Shown in pieces: positions 19,742 to 28,657 of a stretch of 64,000 nucleotides of DNA. Below the pieces are notes generated by a model. It was not told where the DNA came from. It saw only the letters and a program-made list of their open reading frames with translations, and did no database searches. Origin of the DNA: Jidongwangia harbinensis (GTDB lineage Bacteria; Actinomycetota; Actinomycetes; Mycobacteriales; Micromonosporaceae); the NCBI RefSeq assembly GCF_020216025.1, contig NZ_JAIWNC010000010.1, positions 1 through 64,000 on the forward strand, written 5' to 3'. The translations under genes were made by a program, and so were the position numbers. Numbering within the stretch: the first letter of the stretch is position 1; the number at the start of each line of letters is the position of its first letter.

Positions 19742-19809
19742 GGGCGGGCCGACGCGCCGGGCGGGCCGACGCGCCGGGCGGGCCGACGCGCCGGGCGGGC
19801 CGACGTGCC
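19742..19809. repeat. 17-bp minisatellite, four units
   Basis: Four head-to-tail copies of GGGCGGGCCGACGCGCC (19742-19758, 19759-19775, 19776-19792, 19793-19809); the last has one change (GTGCC). It lies in the gap between the diguanylate cyclase and HD-protein genes. Confidence 0.9.
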
Positions 19810-19855
19810 GGGGCGAATCGGCTGCCAGGGCGGACCGGCTGCCGGCGTGGGCCGG

Positions 19856-20416
19856 CTACCGGGTGAGCCGGTGCTCCACCCGGTCCGCCACCGCGAGCAG
19901 GTACGGGCCACGGACGTGATGGACCACCGCGTTCGCCGACGCCGGGCCGTGCCGGTGCAGCATGTCCGCCATGCGGCAGCGTACGTCCATCCGGATCCCG
20001 CCCGGGCCGACCGTCTGATCGGCGTAGGTGAGTGCGTCGGCCACCGGTGAGTCCTCCCGGGGGTACGCCCGCAGCGCCTCGTCCAGCCCGCGCGCCCGGG
20101 CCACGAAACACGCGCCGGAGTGGTGCGCCACGAGCGCCGACAGCCGCCTCGGCCAGCCCTCCCGGTCGAGGTGCCGGGCGCCGTCCAGCGGGTGGAACCC
20201 GGTGTCGTGCAGTGCGTCGGCGTACCCGATGTCGTGCAGCCAGGCCGCCGCCACCAGCGTCTCGTGCTCCTCGTCGTCGCCGACCGCGGGCCGCAGCTCG
20301 GCGGCCCGCTGGGCCACCCCGGCCGTGTGCTGCAGCCGCTCGGGCCGATCGGCCAGCAGCCGGTGGGCGAGGTCGCGGGCGGGCCGGACCGCGGTCACCA
20401 CGGCGATGCTGGGCAT
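19856..20416 (-). CDS. HD-domain phosphohydrolase-like protein
   Basis: 186 residues from ATG 20416; an ATG at 20485 in frame would add a low-complexity, Pro-rich lead that I consider leader DNA. HD signature seen as LQHTAGVAQRA, then AAWLHDIGYAD with the paired His-Asp, then a conserved LVAHHSGA. This matches small stand-alone HD proteins that hydrolyse nucleotide-type phosphates with a metal pair. Substrate unknown. It is upstream of the diguanylate cyclase on the same strand, but the repeat-filled gap of ~170 bases argues against tight coupling. Confidence 0.82.
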   Translation of the reverse strand: MPSIAVVTAVRPARDLAHRLLADRPERLQHTAGVAQRAAELRPAVGDDEEHETLVAAAWLHDIGYADALHDTGFHPLDGARHLDREGWPRRLSALVAHHSGACFVARARGLDEALRAYPREDSPVADALTYADQTVGPGGIRMDVRCRMADMLHRHGPASANAVVHHVRGPYLLAVADRVEHRLTR

Positions 20417-20586
20417 GCCCCTGACGGTAGGCGCGTGCGGTGGCGGCTGACGAGGGTCGATGGGTGCGCGGGGCGATGAGTTCATCCACCGTTCAGACTG
20501 CCGTCACCGATCACCACCTTTCGACAGAGGACACCTTCGGCCCGTGGACAGACGCCGGGGATGCGTGCCGTTCCTACCCTGAGGTG

Positions 20587-20940
20587 GTGAACGGATTGCC
20601 GCACGTACGCCGTAAGCACCTGATTCTCGCCGTGCTGCTGGCCGGCGCGGCCGGTCTCACCCTGGTCGTGCTGGGGTGGTGGATCGTCGACTGGCAGGCC
20701 CGGTCGGACGGGGACCGGGTCGGCGACCCGTCCTGGTGGGCCGGCGGCCTGGCGCGCCTGGCCGGCTACCTGAGCCTCAGCAAGGTCGGCTTCAAGCTGG
20801 CCCTGGTCGCGGTGCTCGGCACCGTCGCGGCCGTGGCCTGGATGCGGTCCCGGCGCGACCGGCAGGAGTCCGCCGTGCCGGGCCCGCCGGCCCGGACCGG
20901 GCCGGACGACGACGGGCCGCCGCGGGCACCGACGGGGTAG
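20587..20940 (+). CDS. Small membrane protein, unknown
   Basis: 117 residues if the second of two adjacent GTG codons is used (TGAGG just upstream). Two hydrophobic spans: about 10-32 (HLILAVLLAGAAGLTLVVLG) and about 75-97 (GFKLALVAVLGTVAAVAWM), ending in a Pro/Asp-rich cytoplasmic tail. The upstream part of the open frame (from 20440) is not protein-like and would overlap the divergent HD gene. No family recognised. Confidence 0.55.
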   Translation: MNGLPHVRRKHLILAVLLAGAAGLTLVVLGWWIVDWQARSDGDRVGDPSWWAGGLARLAGYLSLSKVGFKLALVAVLGTVAAVAWMRSRRDRQESAVPGPPARTGPDDDGPPRAPTG

Positions 20941-20964
20941 GCGGGTGGTTCCGGGGAGCTGCGG

Positions 20965-23900
20965 TCACCCGGCGTGGTCGGGGCGTCCCGTGGCGGCCAC
21001 CAGCGGGCCGTGGCCGAGGAGACCGAGTGCCCGGCGCTCCAGCAGTCCGTAGTCGAACCGGTCGGCGATCGCGAGGGCCCGGCCGGCGTACTCGAGGGCC
21101 CGGTCGCGGTGGCCGAGCCGCCGGTACGCGACGGCGAGGCCGAGCAGGGCCTCCGTCTCCGGATAGTGGTCGCCGCTGGTCCGGGTGAGCGCCAGCGCCC
21201 GCTCGTGGTACCCGACGGCGTCGGAGTGCCGGTCCGTACGGTGGGCGATCGCGCCGAGCGTGTTCAGCGCGTCCGCCTCGATCCGGCGGTCATCCAGCTC
21301 ACGGGCCCGCACCAGGGCGGCATGGCCGAGCTCCCCGGCCCGGACTGTGTCGCCCCGGTCGCACCGCACCGCGGCCAGCGCCCGCAGGGTGTGCGCCTGG
21401 TTGGTCCGGTCGCCGATCTCCCGGAACAGGACCAGCGCGCGGGCCAGCCGGTCGACCGCGGTCGGGTGGTTCCCCTGGGCGTGCGCGATCTCGCCCAGGT
21501 CGCCCAGCGCGGCGGCCTCGCCCAGCCGCGACCCGATCGCCCGGTTGATCGCCAGCGCCTGCGCGCAGCACTCGCCGGCCTCCGCGAGACGTCCCAGGTG
21601 CCAGTAGGTGCGGCCGAGCGCGTCCAGGGCGCTGGCCTCGCCGTACCGGGAACCGTTCGTGCGGGCCAGCGCCACGCCGCGGCGGAGGTGGACCACGGCC
21701 TCACGCAGCCGCCCCGAGTCGCGGTACAGGACGCCCAGGTTGCCGATCGCGGCGGCCTCGCACTCCCGCCAGCCGGTCCGCTCGGCCAGTGCCAGCGCGG
21801 CGGCGTACCGCTCGACCGCCGGCTCCGGCCGGGCCTGCCGGAAGTGGAGGTCGCCGAGGCTGAGCAGCGCCGAGGCCTGGGCGCGCAGATCGCCCTCCCG
21901 GCGGGCGGCGGCCAGGGCGGCCTCCGCGGAGTTCCGCCAGTCCGTGGTGTGCATCCGCAACCAGAAGTACCCCCGCAGCGTGTCGGCGAGCAGCCAGGCG
22001 CCGGATCGCGGTCCGTGCTCGGCGGCGTGCCGGATCGCCGCGGTCAGGTTGCCGCGCTCGGCGTCCAGCCACGTCAGCGCCTCCGGGCCGTCGGCCATCT
22101 CGGCCGGCACCGGCACCTCGGGGGCGGGCACCGGCAGGCGCAGCGGGTGCGGATACAGCAGGTCGGCGGCGTGGCCGGCGCCCTGCAGGTACCAGTCGAT
22201 CAGGCGCCGCAGCGCCGCGTCGCGGTCGGCTCCGGTGTCCTCGGCGAGAGCGCGGCCCGCCGCGTAGTGACGCAGCAGGTCGTGGAAGTGGTATCGGCCC
22301 GGCGCGTGGTGGTTCATCAGGTGCGCGGCGGCCAGCCGGTCCAGTTGACGGCGGGCGTCGGCGGCGCCGGTGGCGGCCAGCGCGGCCACGGCGCCGGCCG
22401 TCACGTCCGGTCCCGGTGCGAGGCCGACCAGCCGGAAGACGCGCCGCGCGTCCGGGTGCAGCGTCTGATACGACAGGTCGAAGGCGCGTCGTACCCCGGT
22501 CTGCTCGTCGTCGGCCACGTCCAGCCCGGCCAGGCGGTCGCCGTCGCGCAGCGCGGCGACGTGCGCGGCGATGGTCGACCACGGGCGGCCGGCCAGGTTG
22601 GCGGCGGCCACCCGCAACGCCAGCGGCAGGTGCGAGCAGATCCCGGCCAGTTCCGCCGCGGCGGCCGGCTCGGCCGCCACCCGTTGCGGCCCGAGGATCC
22701 CGGCCAGCAGGGTGTGGGCCTCACCCGGGTCCAGCACGTCCAGGATCAGGCTGCCGGCGCCGTCCCGGGCGACCAGGCCGGTCAGCCGGTCGCGGCTGGT
22801 GACCAGCACGACGGAACCGGGGCTGGCCGGCATCAGCGGGCGCACCTGGTCGGCGGTGGCGGCGTTGTCCAGCACCACCAGCACCCGCCGGTCGGCGAGC
22901 AGTGACCGGTACCGGCCGGCCGCGGTCTGCACGTCGGCCGGGATCTGTTCGGCCGGTTCGCCGAGCGAGCGCAGCAGGTGGGCCAGCGCCTCGTCCGGGC
23001 GTACCGGCGCGCCCGGAGTGAAGCCGCGCAGGTCCAGGTAGAGCTGTCCGTCCGGGAACCGGTCCCGGACCCGGTGCCCCCAGTGCACCACCAGGGCGGT
23101 CTTCCCGACCCCGGCCAGTCCGGCGACGGCCACCGCGTGTGCCGTCCGCCGGTCACCGTCCGGCAACAGCCGGTCCAGCGTGCGGAGGTGGTCGGCCCGG
23201 CCGGTGAAGCCCGGCACGTCCGCGGGCAGTTGCGCGGGCACGGCCGGAGCGGCCGCGGCCGGCTGGGGGAGCGGGCCGACCGCGGGCTCGTTGCGCAGGA
23301 TCGCGGCGTGCAGCCGCTGCAGGTGGGTGCCCGGCGACAGACCGAGTTCGTCCGCCAGCCGGGCCCGCAGCCGGTCGTACGCGGCCAGCGCCTCGGACTG
23401 CCGGCCGGATCCGTGCAGCGCCAGCATGAGCTGCCCGACCAGCCGTTCCCGGAGCGGGTGGGCGGCGACCAGCTCGGCGATCTCGCTGACCAGCTCCCGC
23501 TGCCGTCCCAGGTTCAGTTCCAGGTCGAGGCACTGTTCGAGCGCGGCGAGCCGCTGCTCCTCCAGCCGTACCGCGGCCGCCTCCACGGCCCGGCCGGTCA
23601 GGCCGGTCAGCGCCGGCCCGCGCCACTGGCGCAGCGCGGACCGCAGTGCGGCGGCCGCCGCGGCCGGCTCGTCCCGCTGGGTCAGCTCGAACGCCTCGGT
23701 CACCAGCGCCTGGAACACCTCGGCGTCCAGTTCGCCGGGCCGGGTCTCGATCCGGTACCCGTGCCCGTCGGCCACGATGCAGCCGGGCCGCGCGCCGTCG
23801 CCGGACAGCGCCCGGCGCAGCGCCGAGACGTCGTTCTGGATCTGTCGCCGCGCGGTGGCCGGCGGGGCGTCGTCCCACACCGCGTCGATCAGGTACTCCA

Positions 23901-24024
23901 GCGGCACCACCCGGCCCGCGTTGGCCAGCAGCACCGCCAGGGCGGTGCGCTGGCGCCGGCCGGTCAGAACCACCGGCCGATCGCCGTGCGTCACGCTGAG
24001 CGGTCCCAGGATGAGGAATTTCAC
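20965..24024 (-). CDS. SARP/AfsR-type regulator with BTAD, NB-ARC ATPase and TPR domains
   Basis: 1019 residues. Winged-helix OmpR-type DNA-binding domain at 1-90 (MKFLILGPLSVTHGDRPVVL; VWDDAPPATARRQIQNDVSALRR), BTAD at about 95-250 (ALRQWRGPALTGL), NB-ARC at about 275-560 with Walker A GLAGVGKTALVVHW (about 302) and RVLVVLDNA as Walker B, then about ten TPR repeats (650-1000; AIGNLGVLYRDSGRLREAV, ALDALGRTYWHLGRLAEA). Large SARPs of this kind activate secondary-metabolite or stress genes in an ATP-dependent way. No biosynthetic cluster lies next to it; the divergent desaturase gene is the only immediate candidate target. Confidence 0.95.
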   Translation of the reverse strand: MKFLILGPLSVTHGDRPVVLTGRRQRTALAVLLANAGRVVPLEYLIDAVWDDAPPATARRQIQNDVSALRRALSGDGARPGCIVADGHGYRIETRPGELDAEVFQALVTEAFELTQRDEPAAAAAALRSALRQWRGPALTGLTGRAVEAAAVRLEEQRLAALEQCLDLELNLGRQRELVSEIAELVAAHPLRERLVGQLMLALHGSGRQSEALAAYDRLRARLADELGLSPGTHLQRLHAAILRNEPAVGPLPQPAAAAPAVPAQLPADVPGFTGRADHLRTLDRLLPDGDRRTAHAVAVAGLAGVGKTALVVHWGHRVRDRFPDGQLYLDLRGFTPGAPVRPDEALAHLLRSLGEPAEQIPADVQTAAGRYRSLLADRRVLVVLDNAATADQVRPLMPASPGSVVLVTSRDRLTGLVARDGAGSLILDVLDPGEAHTLLAGILGPQRVAAEPAAAAELAGICSHLPLALRVAAANLAGRPWSTIAAHVAALRDGDRLAGLDVADDEQTGVRRAFDLSYQTLHPDARRVFRLVGLAPGPDVTAGAVAALAATGAADARRQLDRLAAAHLMNHHAPGRYHFHDLLRHYAAGRALAEDTGADRDAALRRLIDWYLQGAGHAADLLYPHPLRLPVPAPEVPVPAEMADGPEALTWLDAERGNLTAAIRHAAEHGPRSGAWLLADTLRGYFWLRMHTTDWRNSAEAALAAARREGDLRAQASALLSLGDLHFRQARPEPAVERYAAALALAERTGWRECEAAAIGNLGVLYRDSGRLREAVVHLRRGVALARTNGSRYGEASALDALGRTYWHLGRLAEAGECCAQALAINRAIGSRLGEAAALGDLGEIAHAQGNHPTAVDRLARALVLFREIGDRTNQAHTLRALAAVRCDRGDTVRAGELGHAALVRARELDDRRIEADALNTLGAIAHRTDRHSDAVGYHERALALTRTSGDHYPETEALLGLAVAYRRLGHRDRALEYAGRALAIADRFDYGLLERRALGLLGHGPLVAATGRPDHAG

Positions 24025-24457
24025 GGTGTCTCTCCTCGATCGCCGAAGAGCTCATCCGGGCCTGCGGTCGACCGTCATGGGCGGGGCCGCGGATGTCGGG
24101 GGTCGGGCACGCCGGGCGCTGCTGCCCCCGGCCGGCGAGCCGGGGACAGCGCGTTCCCTCGGCGGCGCCGCCGAGCGGGTCGGCCGAACTGCCACCGCTG
24201 CCGCTGCCCCGACCGGTACGCCCACCCGCGCCGCTAGCCGGTGGACGCCGGTCCGCCGGCTGGCGGTGCCCCCCGGACCAACGCCCACCATGGTGGCCCG
24301 GAGGCTTCACAGAAATTGCATCGGATCGTTCATCGGCTCGTCACCGGATGGGTCCCTCGATGGAGTTATTCCGGCCCAGGTTCGGGGTACTAGACTGTCC
24401 GGTGCGCCCTGGACCCCGGCGGCTCGTCCCTTCCTCGAGTTCTTCGGGAGTAACTGA
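24025..24457. other. Divergent intergenic region, SARP and desaturase genes
   Basis: 433 bases without a protein-like frame. A possible -10 for the desaturase gene is TAGACT at 24391-24396 but no clear -35 goes with it. No strong palindrome or SARP-style heptamer repeat was recognised by eye. Confidence 0.4.
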
Positions 24458-25525
24458 GTGCAATCGATCGACGTGCCGGTGGCGGAGACCAACGGCAGCG
24501 CGGACGCGGTCGCCCCGGCGCCGCGTGGCAGTGACTACGCGAAACTCTCCCGCCAGGTGAAGCAGGCCGGCCTGCTCGACCGCCGGCCCGGTTACTACGC
24601 CGCCCTGTCGGCCCTGCTCCTGGCCCTGGCCGTCGCCGGATGCACCGCGTTCGTGCTGATCGGCGACTCGTGGTGGCAGCTGCCGGTGGCGGTTTTCGCC
24701 GGGGTGGTCTCCACCCAGCTGGGCTTCCTCGGGCACGACGCCGGCCACCGGCAGATCTTCCGGTCCGCCCGGGCCAACTACGTGACCGGGGTGGTGCTGG
24801 CCAACCTGGGCATCGGGTTCAGCTACGGCTGGTGGACCGACAAGCACAACCGGCACCACGCGCACCCCAACGACGAGGAGAAGGACCCCGACATCGGCGC
24901 CGGCGCCCTGGTGTTCACGGTCGGGCAGGTGCAGGCCAGCGGCCGGGTCGCGCGGGCGTTCTACCGCTTCCAGGCCTGGTCGTTCTTCCCCCTGCTGCTG
25001 CTCGAGGCGCTCAATCTCCGGTACGCCAGCGTGCTGTTCCTGATCACCGACCGGTCGCGGGCGCGGTGGCGCGAGGCGGTGCTCATGCTCGTGCACGCGG
25101 CCGGCTACCTCACCGCGGTGTTCCTGGTGCTGTCGCCGGTGAAGGCGCTGGTGTTCATCGCCGTGCACCAGGGCGTGTTCGGGCTGTACCTGGGCTGTGC
25201 GTTCGCGCCGAACCACAAGGGCATGCCGCCGCTGAGCGCCGAGGACGACGCCGACTACCTGCGCCGTCAGGTGCTCACCTCGCGCAACGTCCGCGGCCAC
25301 TGGCTCACCGACTTCGCGCTGGGCGGCCTGAACTACCAGATCGAGCACCACCTGTTCCCGTCGATGCCGCGCGGCAACCTGCGGCACGTCCAGCCGACCG
25401 TGGAGGCGTTCTGCGCCGACCACGGGGTGGCCTACCTGCAGACCGGCCTGGTCGCGTCGTACGCGCAGGCGCTGCGTCACCTGGACACCGTGGCGCGGCC
25501 CGAGAAGGCTACGGCGGCGGCCTGA
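24458..25525 (+). CDS. Membrane fatty acid desaturase (acyl-lipid type)
   Basis: 355 residues, GTG start. Three histidine boxes that bind the diiron centre: HDAGH (about 93), HNRHH (about 129) and QIEHH (about 295), the last with the Gln typical of front-end/acyl-lipid desaturases. Four membrane helices in two pairs (about 45-90 and 205-260). Introduces a double bond into membrane acyl chains using an external electron donor; probably adjusts membrane fluidity. No cytochrome b5 domain is fused. Confidence 0.93.
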   Translation: MQSIDVPVAETNGSADAVAPAPRGSDYAKLSRQVKQAGLLDRRPGYYAALSALLLALAVAGCTAFVLIGDSWWQLPVAVFAGVVSTQLGFLGHDAGHRQIFRSARANYVTGVVLANLGIGFSYGWWTDKHNRHHAHPNDEEKDPDIGAGALVFTVGQVQASGRVARAFYRFQAWSFFPLLLLEALNLRYASVLFLITDRSRARWREAVLMLVHAAGYLTAVFLVLSPVKALVFIAVHQGVFGLYLGCAFAPNHKGMPPLSAEDDADYLRRQVLTSRNVRGHWLTDFALGGLNYQIEHHLFPSMPRGNLRHVQPTVEAFCADHGVAYLQTGLVASYAQALRHLDTVARPEKATAAA

Positions 25526-25584
25526 TCCCGGCTCGCCTGCCCAGGTGCCGGACGCGCCCGCACCGTACGGGTACCGTCGGTCGG

Positions 25585-25851
25585 GTGAGCAACGCCAGTG
25601 ACGACGAGAGCGGTTCCCCGATGATCAGGAAGGCCGAGGACGGCGAGGCTCTGTTCCGATCACCGCAGGAGGCGGCGCGCGACGACGACGTGCGTCCCCG
25701 CGACGGCGGCCCGGAGGCCATGCGCCGACTGCAGTTCCCGTTCGAGGTCGAGCAGGACGACGACGCGGAGGAGCGGCGCACCGCCACCGGCGACGACCGC
25801 CAGCCGCGGCAGTCCGGCTCGCTCGGCAGGACGAGGCCAGACCCGCGCTAG
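25585..25851 (+). CDS. Small charged hypothetical protein
   Basis: 88 residues from GTG 25585 (an in-frame ATG follows at 25621). Rich in Asp, Glu and Arg, no membrane segment, no cysteine; the central AMRRLQFPFEVEQDDDAEER is the most structured-looking part. Codon third positions are mostly G/C, as in neighbouring genes. Not recognised. Confidence 0.5.
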   Translation: MSNASDDESGSPMIRKAEDGEALFRSPQEAARDDDVRPRDGGPEAMRRLQFPFEVEQDDDAEERRTATGDDRQPRQSGSLGRTRPDPR

Positions 25852-26047
25852 GTGCTCTGACCACGGACGCCCCTGACCGGGCGCGGGCGACTGCGGAGCG
25901 GTATCGGCGAAGCCGGTACGCCGCCGGTGCTGAGCGGTAGATTGTGGGTAGGTATTCCTGCCCCGGACCCCGGCAGGTCAGGGTGGGCCGGCGGTCGGCA
26001 CGCACCGCGGTGTTCCACCGTCCATGATGGTCGGGCAGGGGTCCACG

Positions 26048-26407
26048 GTGTCCCGGATTCTGGTGGTCGACGACGAGCCGGACCAGCGCCACATCCTGCG
26101 AAGAATTCTCGGTGGGGCGGGGCACGAGGTCGTCGAAGCGGGTCACGGCGCCGCCGCGCTTCAGGACGTCCATCTGTCGACGCCGGACCTCGTGGTGACC
26201 GACATGATGATGCCGGTGATGGGCGGCGCGGAACTGATCCGCCGCCTCCGCGCTCGTCCCGCCACCGAGCGGATCCCGATCCTCGCGGTGACCGGCGACC
26301 CTCAGCTCGCCGCCGGCGCCGACGCGATACTGCCCAAGCCCTACCAGCGGGCGCACCTGCTGACGGTGGCGAACGCGCTCCTGACCCAGAAGGCGGACCG
26401 AGTATGA
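26048..26407 (+). CDS. Single-domain response regulator receiver
   Basis: 119 residues from GTG 26048, with GGGCAGGGG seven bases upstream; ATG 26024/26027 are alternatives. Receiver fold: SRILVVDDEPDQRHIL with the acidic pair, phospho-acceptor Asp in PDLVVTDMMMPVMGG, switch Thr in ILAVTGD and Lys in LPKPYQRAHL. There is no output domain. The stop overlaps the ATG of the KaiC-like gene by four bases, so the two are made together and the receiver probably controls or reports on that ATPase. No histidine kinase adjoins. Confidence 0.88.
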   Translation: MSRILVVDDEPDQRHILRRILGGAGHEVVEAGHGAAALQDVHLSTPDLVVTDMMMPVMGGAELIRRLRARPATERIPILAVTGDPQLAAGADAILPKPYQRAHLLTVANALLTQKADRV

Positions 26408-27864
26408 ACAGGCTGGGAACCGGCATTCCCGGTCTCGACGTCGTCCTCAACGGCGGCCTCGAGCCCGGGTCGGTCACCGTACTGGCCGGCGCACCGGGCA
26501 CCGGCAAGACGATCCTGGCCCAGCAGATGTGCTTCGCCAACGCCACCGCCGAACGGCGGGCCGCCTACTACACGACCCTGTCGGAACCGCATTCCAAACT
26601 GGTCCGGCACCTCACGTCGTTCACCTTCTTCGCCCCCGAGGTGCTCGGCAGCCAGGTGGAATACCTGCATCTGGGCGATCTCATCCGCGACGACCAGCCC
26701 GGCGGGATGTGCGCCCTGGTCGACGAGATCACCCGCAAAGCGCTGGACGAGCAGCCCGGTGTGATGGTGATCGACAGCGCCAAGGCCCTGCGCGACTTCA
26801 CCGGCGAACGGGAACTGCGAATGGCGTTCTACGACCTCACCAGCCGCCTCGCCCACACCGACACCGCGCTCGTGCTGGTCGGCGAGTACACCCCGGCCGA
26901 GATGGCGGCCGGGGTCGAGTTCTCCCTGGCCGACGCCATCGTTCACCTCGCCTACGAACCCCGCGAACCGATCGACCGGCGGTGGTTGCGAGTGGTGAAG
27001 ATGCGCGGCACACACCATCTGGAGGGCAAACACACCTTCCGCATCGGTCCCGACGGTTTCGAGGTGTTTCCCCGCATCGAGACCGTCGACGCGGGCGTGG
27101 CGGCACCGATCACCGGCCGGATCAGCAGCGGAATACCCGGCCTCGACGAGCTGATGGCGGGTGGGATCGGTGCCGGCGAGGCCACCGTCGTGCTCGGCCC
27201 GTCCGGCGTCGGCAAGACGATCTGCGGTCTCCGATTCATCACCCAAGGCGTCATCCAGGGCGAACGCTGCCTCTACGTCACCTTCCAGGACACCGGGGAC
27301 CAGCTCGTCAAGATGGCCGCCGCCTTCGGCTGGGACCTGCTCACGGCGAGCGAGAAGGCTCAACTCGTCGTGCTCCACGTACCCCTCGGCGAACTCGACC
27401 TGGACCTGCTGGCCGCCCGCATCCGGGAGACTCTCGCCGCCGGCCGGATCCACCGGGTGGTGATCGACAGCCTTGCCGAGATGGTCTTCGCCGCCCGCGA
27501 GTCCGACCGGTTCCCGGCCTACGCCCGCAGCCTGACCGGACTCATCCGCGCGGCCGGCGCCACCCTGCTGATCACCAGTGAGACCACCACGCTCGGCCCC
27601 AGCCCGGAACCGATCGGCGGCGTCGCTGTCCTGTTCCACAACGTGATCCTGCTGCGCTACATCGAACTCGACTCCACCACCGGGCGAGCGCTCAACGTGG
27701 TCAAGATGCGCAACAGCGACCACAGCAAGGACGTCCACTGCTTCACCATCGACGTCGGCGGCCTCTCCGTCGACCGCCGTCTCGACGACGTGACCGGAGT
27801 CCTGGGATGGAGCGCGCTGCGTTCCCCGGTGGAACTGGCCGGCACCTCGGCCCGGCGATCGTAG
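26404..27864 (+). CDS. KaiC-like double-domain RecA-fold ATPase
   Basis: 486 residues, two KaiC domains: Walker A GAPGTGKT (about 29-36) in GTGIPGLDVVLNGGL context, and GPSGVGKT (about 265-272) after SSGIPGLDELMAGGIG. Walker B-like strands are GVMVIDSAK and RVVIDSLAE. The catalytic Glu pair of cyanobacterial KaiC (FEES context) reads TLSEP in the first half and TFQDT in the second, and the phospho-site segment is not recognisable, so clock activity should not be assumed. No KaiA or KaiB is present. Translationally coupled to the receiver gene. Confidence 0.9.
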   Translation: MNRLGTGIPGLDVVLNGGLEPGSVTVLAGAPGTGKTILAQQMCFANATAERRAAYYTTLSEPHSKLVRHLTSFTFFAPEVLGSQVEYLHLGDLIRDDQPGGMCALVDEITRKALDEQPGVMVIDSAKALRDFTGERELRMAFYDLTSRLAHTDTALVLVGEYTPAEMAAGVEFSLADAIVHLAYEPREPIDRRWLRVVKMRGTHHLEGKHTFRIGPDGFEVFPRIETVDAGVAAPITGRISSGIPGLDELMAGGIGAGEATVVLGPSGVGKTICGLRFITQGVIQGERCLYVTFQDTGDQLVKMAAAFGWDLLTASEKAQLVVLHVPLGELDLDLLAARIRETLAAGRIHRVVIDSLAEMVFAARESDRFPAYARSLTGLIRAAGATLLITSETTTLGPSPEPIGGVAVLFHNVILLRYIELDSTTGRALNVVKMRNSDHSKDVHCFTIDVGGLSVDRRLDDVTGVLGWSALRSPVELAGTSARRS

Positions 27865-27879
27865 GACGAACGCCCGCTG

Positions 27880-28611
27880 TCACCTGCCGAGGAACCTGGC
27901 GACGGCGTCGGGCGCGGCGACCACGTCGTGGGCGACGTCGGTCAGTCTGCGGTTGTGCCGGCGGGCGTAGGCGCGGATCGTGCGGAACGCCTCGTCGACC
28001 GAGACACCGGCCGCCTGGGCCACCGCACCCTTGGCCTGCTCGATCACGATGCGGCTGTTCAGGGCGCCCTGCAGCTGTTCGGTGAGGATCTCGCCGTGGC
28101 GGACGGCGCGTTCCTGCAGCAGGCCGATCGCGGCGACGTCGGTGAGCGCCTGCATGATGGGCACGTCGGCGCCGGTGAAGTCGCCGCCCCGGCGGTCGCC
28201 GAAGACGTTCATCGCGCCGATGACCTGCTGGCGCAGCCGCAGCGGGAAGGCGTGCACGGACAGGAAACCGACCGCGGTCGCCCGGGGCGCGAACCGGGGC
28301 CAGCGCGCACCCGCCTGACCGAGGTCGACGTTGATCACCGGTGCGCCGGTGGCGAACGCCTCCAGGCACGGTCCTTCCTGGTTCTGCAGCTGGAACAGTT
28401 CGACCAGCTTGACGGTCTCGTTCGAGCCCGCCATGTACTCCAGGCGACCGTGTGCGTCGGCCATCAGCAGACCGGCTGCCGCGGCGCCGACCAGATCGGT
28501 GGCCCGGTCGGCGAGCATGTGCAGGAACTCCATCAGGTCGAAGTCGTCGACGAGGGTGTCGGCCACCTCCACGAAGATCGCCGCGAGCCGCTCGGCGGAA
28601 AGGGTGGTCAT
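27880..28611 (-). CDS. GAF-ANTAR signalling protein (second of pair)
   Basis: 243 residues from ATG 28611, preceded by GGAGG at good spacing. GAF domain at about 20-165 (GSNETVKLVELFQLQNQEG, PCLEAFATGAPVINVDL) and a C-terminal ANTAR three-helix domain (about 175-235; LNSRIVIEQAKGAVAQ, VDEAFRTIRAYARRHNRRL). ANTAR domains bind paired RNA hairpins and act as antiterminators; the GAF part senses a ligand or redox cue. Follows a paralogue on the same strand. Converges on the KaiC-like gene with only 15 bases between stops. Confidence 0.9.
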   Translation of the reverse strand: MTTLSAERLAAIFVEVADTLVDDFDLMEFLHMLADRATDLVGAAAAGLLMADAHGRLEYMAGSNETVKLVELFQLQNQEGPCLEAFATGAPVINVDLGQAGARWPRFAPRATAVGFLSVHAFPLRLRQQVIGAMNVFGDRRGGDFTGADVPIMQALTDVAAIGLLQERAVRHGEILTEQLQGALNSRIVIEQAKGAVAQAAGVSVDEAFRTIRAYARRHNRRLTDVAHDVVAAPDAVARFLGR

Positions 28612-28657
28612 ACCGGCCTCCCGGCTGTGGTAGTCATCGTGGTCGTCGCGGTTGTGG

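Noticed and set aside
20440..20586. N-terminal extension of the small membrane protein
   Set aside because: Would overlap the likely divergent promoter and translates to sequence unlike a protein N-terminus; start moved to 20587.
20965..25525. Secondary-metabolite cluster around the SARP
   Set aside because: No polyketide, peptide-synthetase, terpene or tailoring genes adjoin; a lone desaturase is not sufficient.
26404..27864. A circadian clock (kai) locus
   Set aside because: No kaiA or kaiB, altered catalytic Glu pairs and no recognisable phosphorylation segment; only KaiC-like ATPase is supported.
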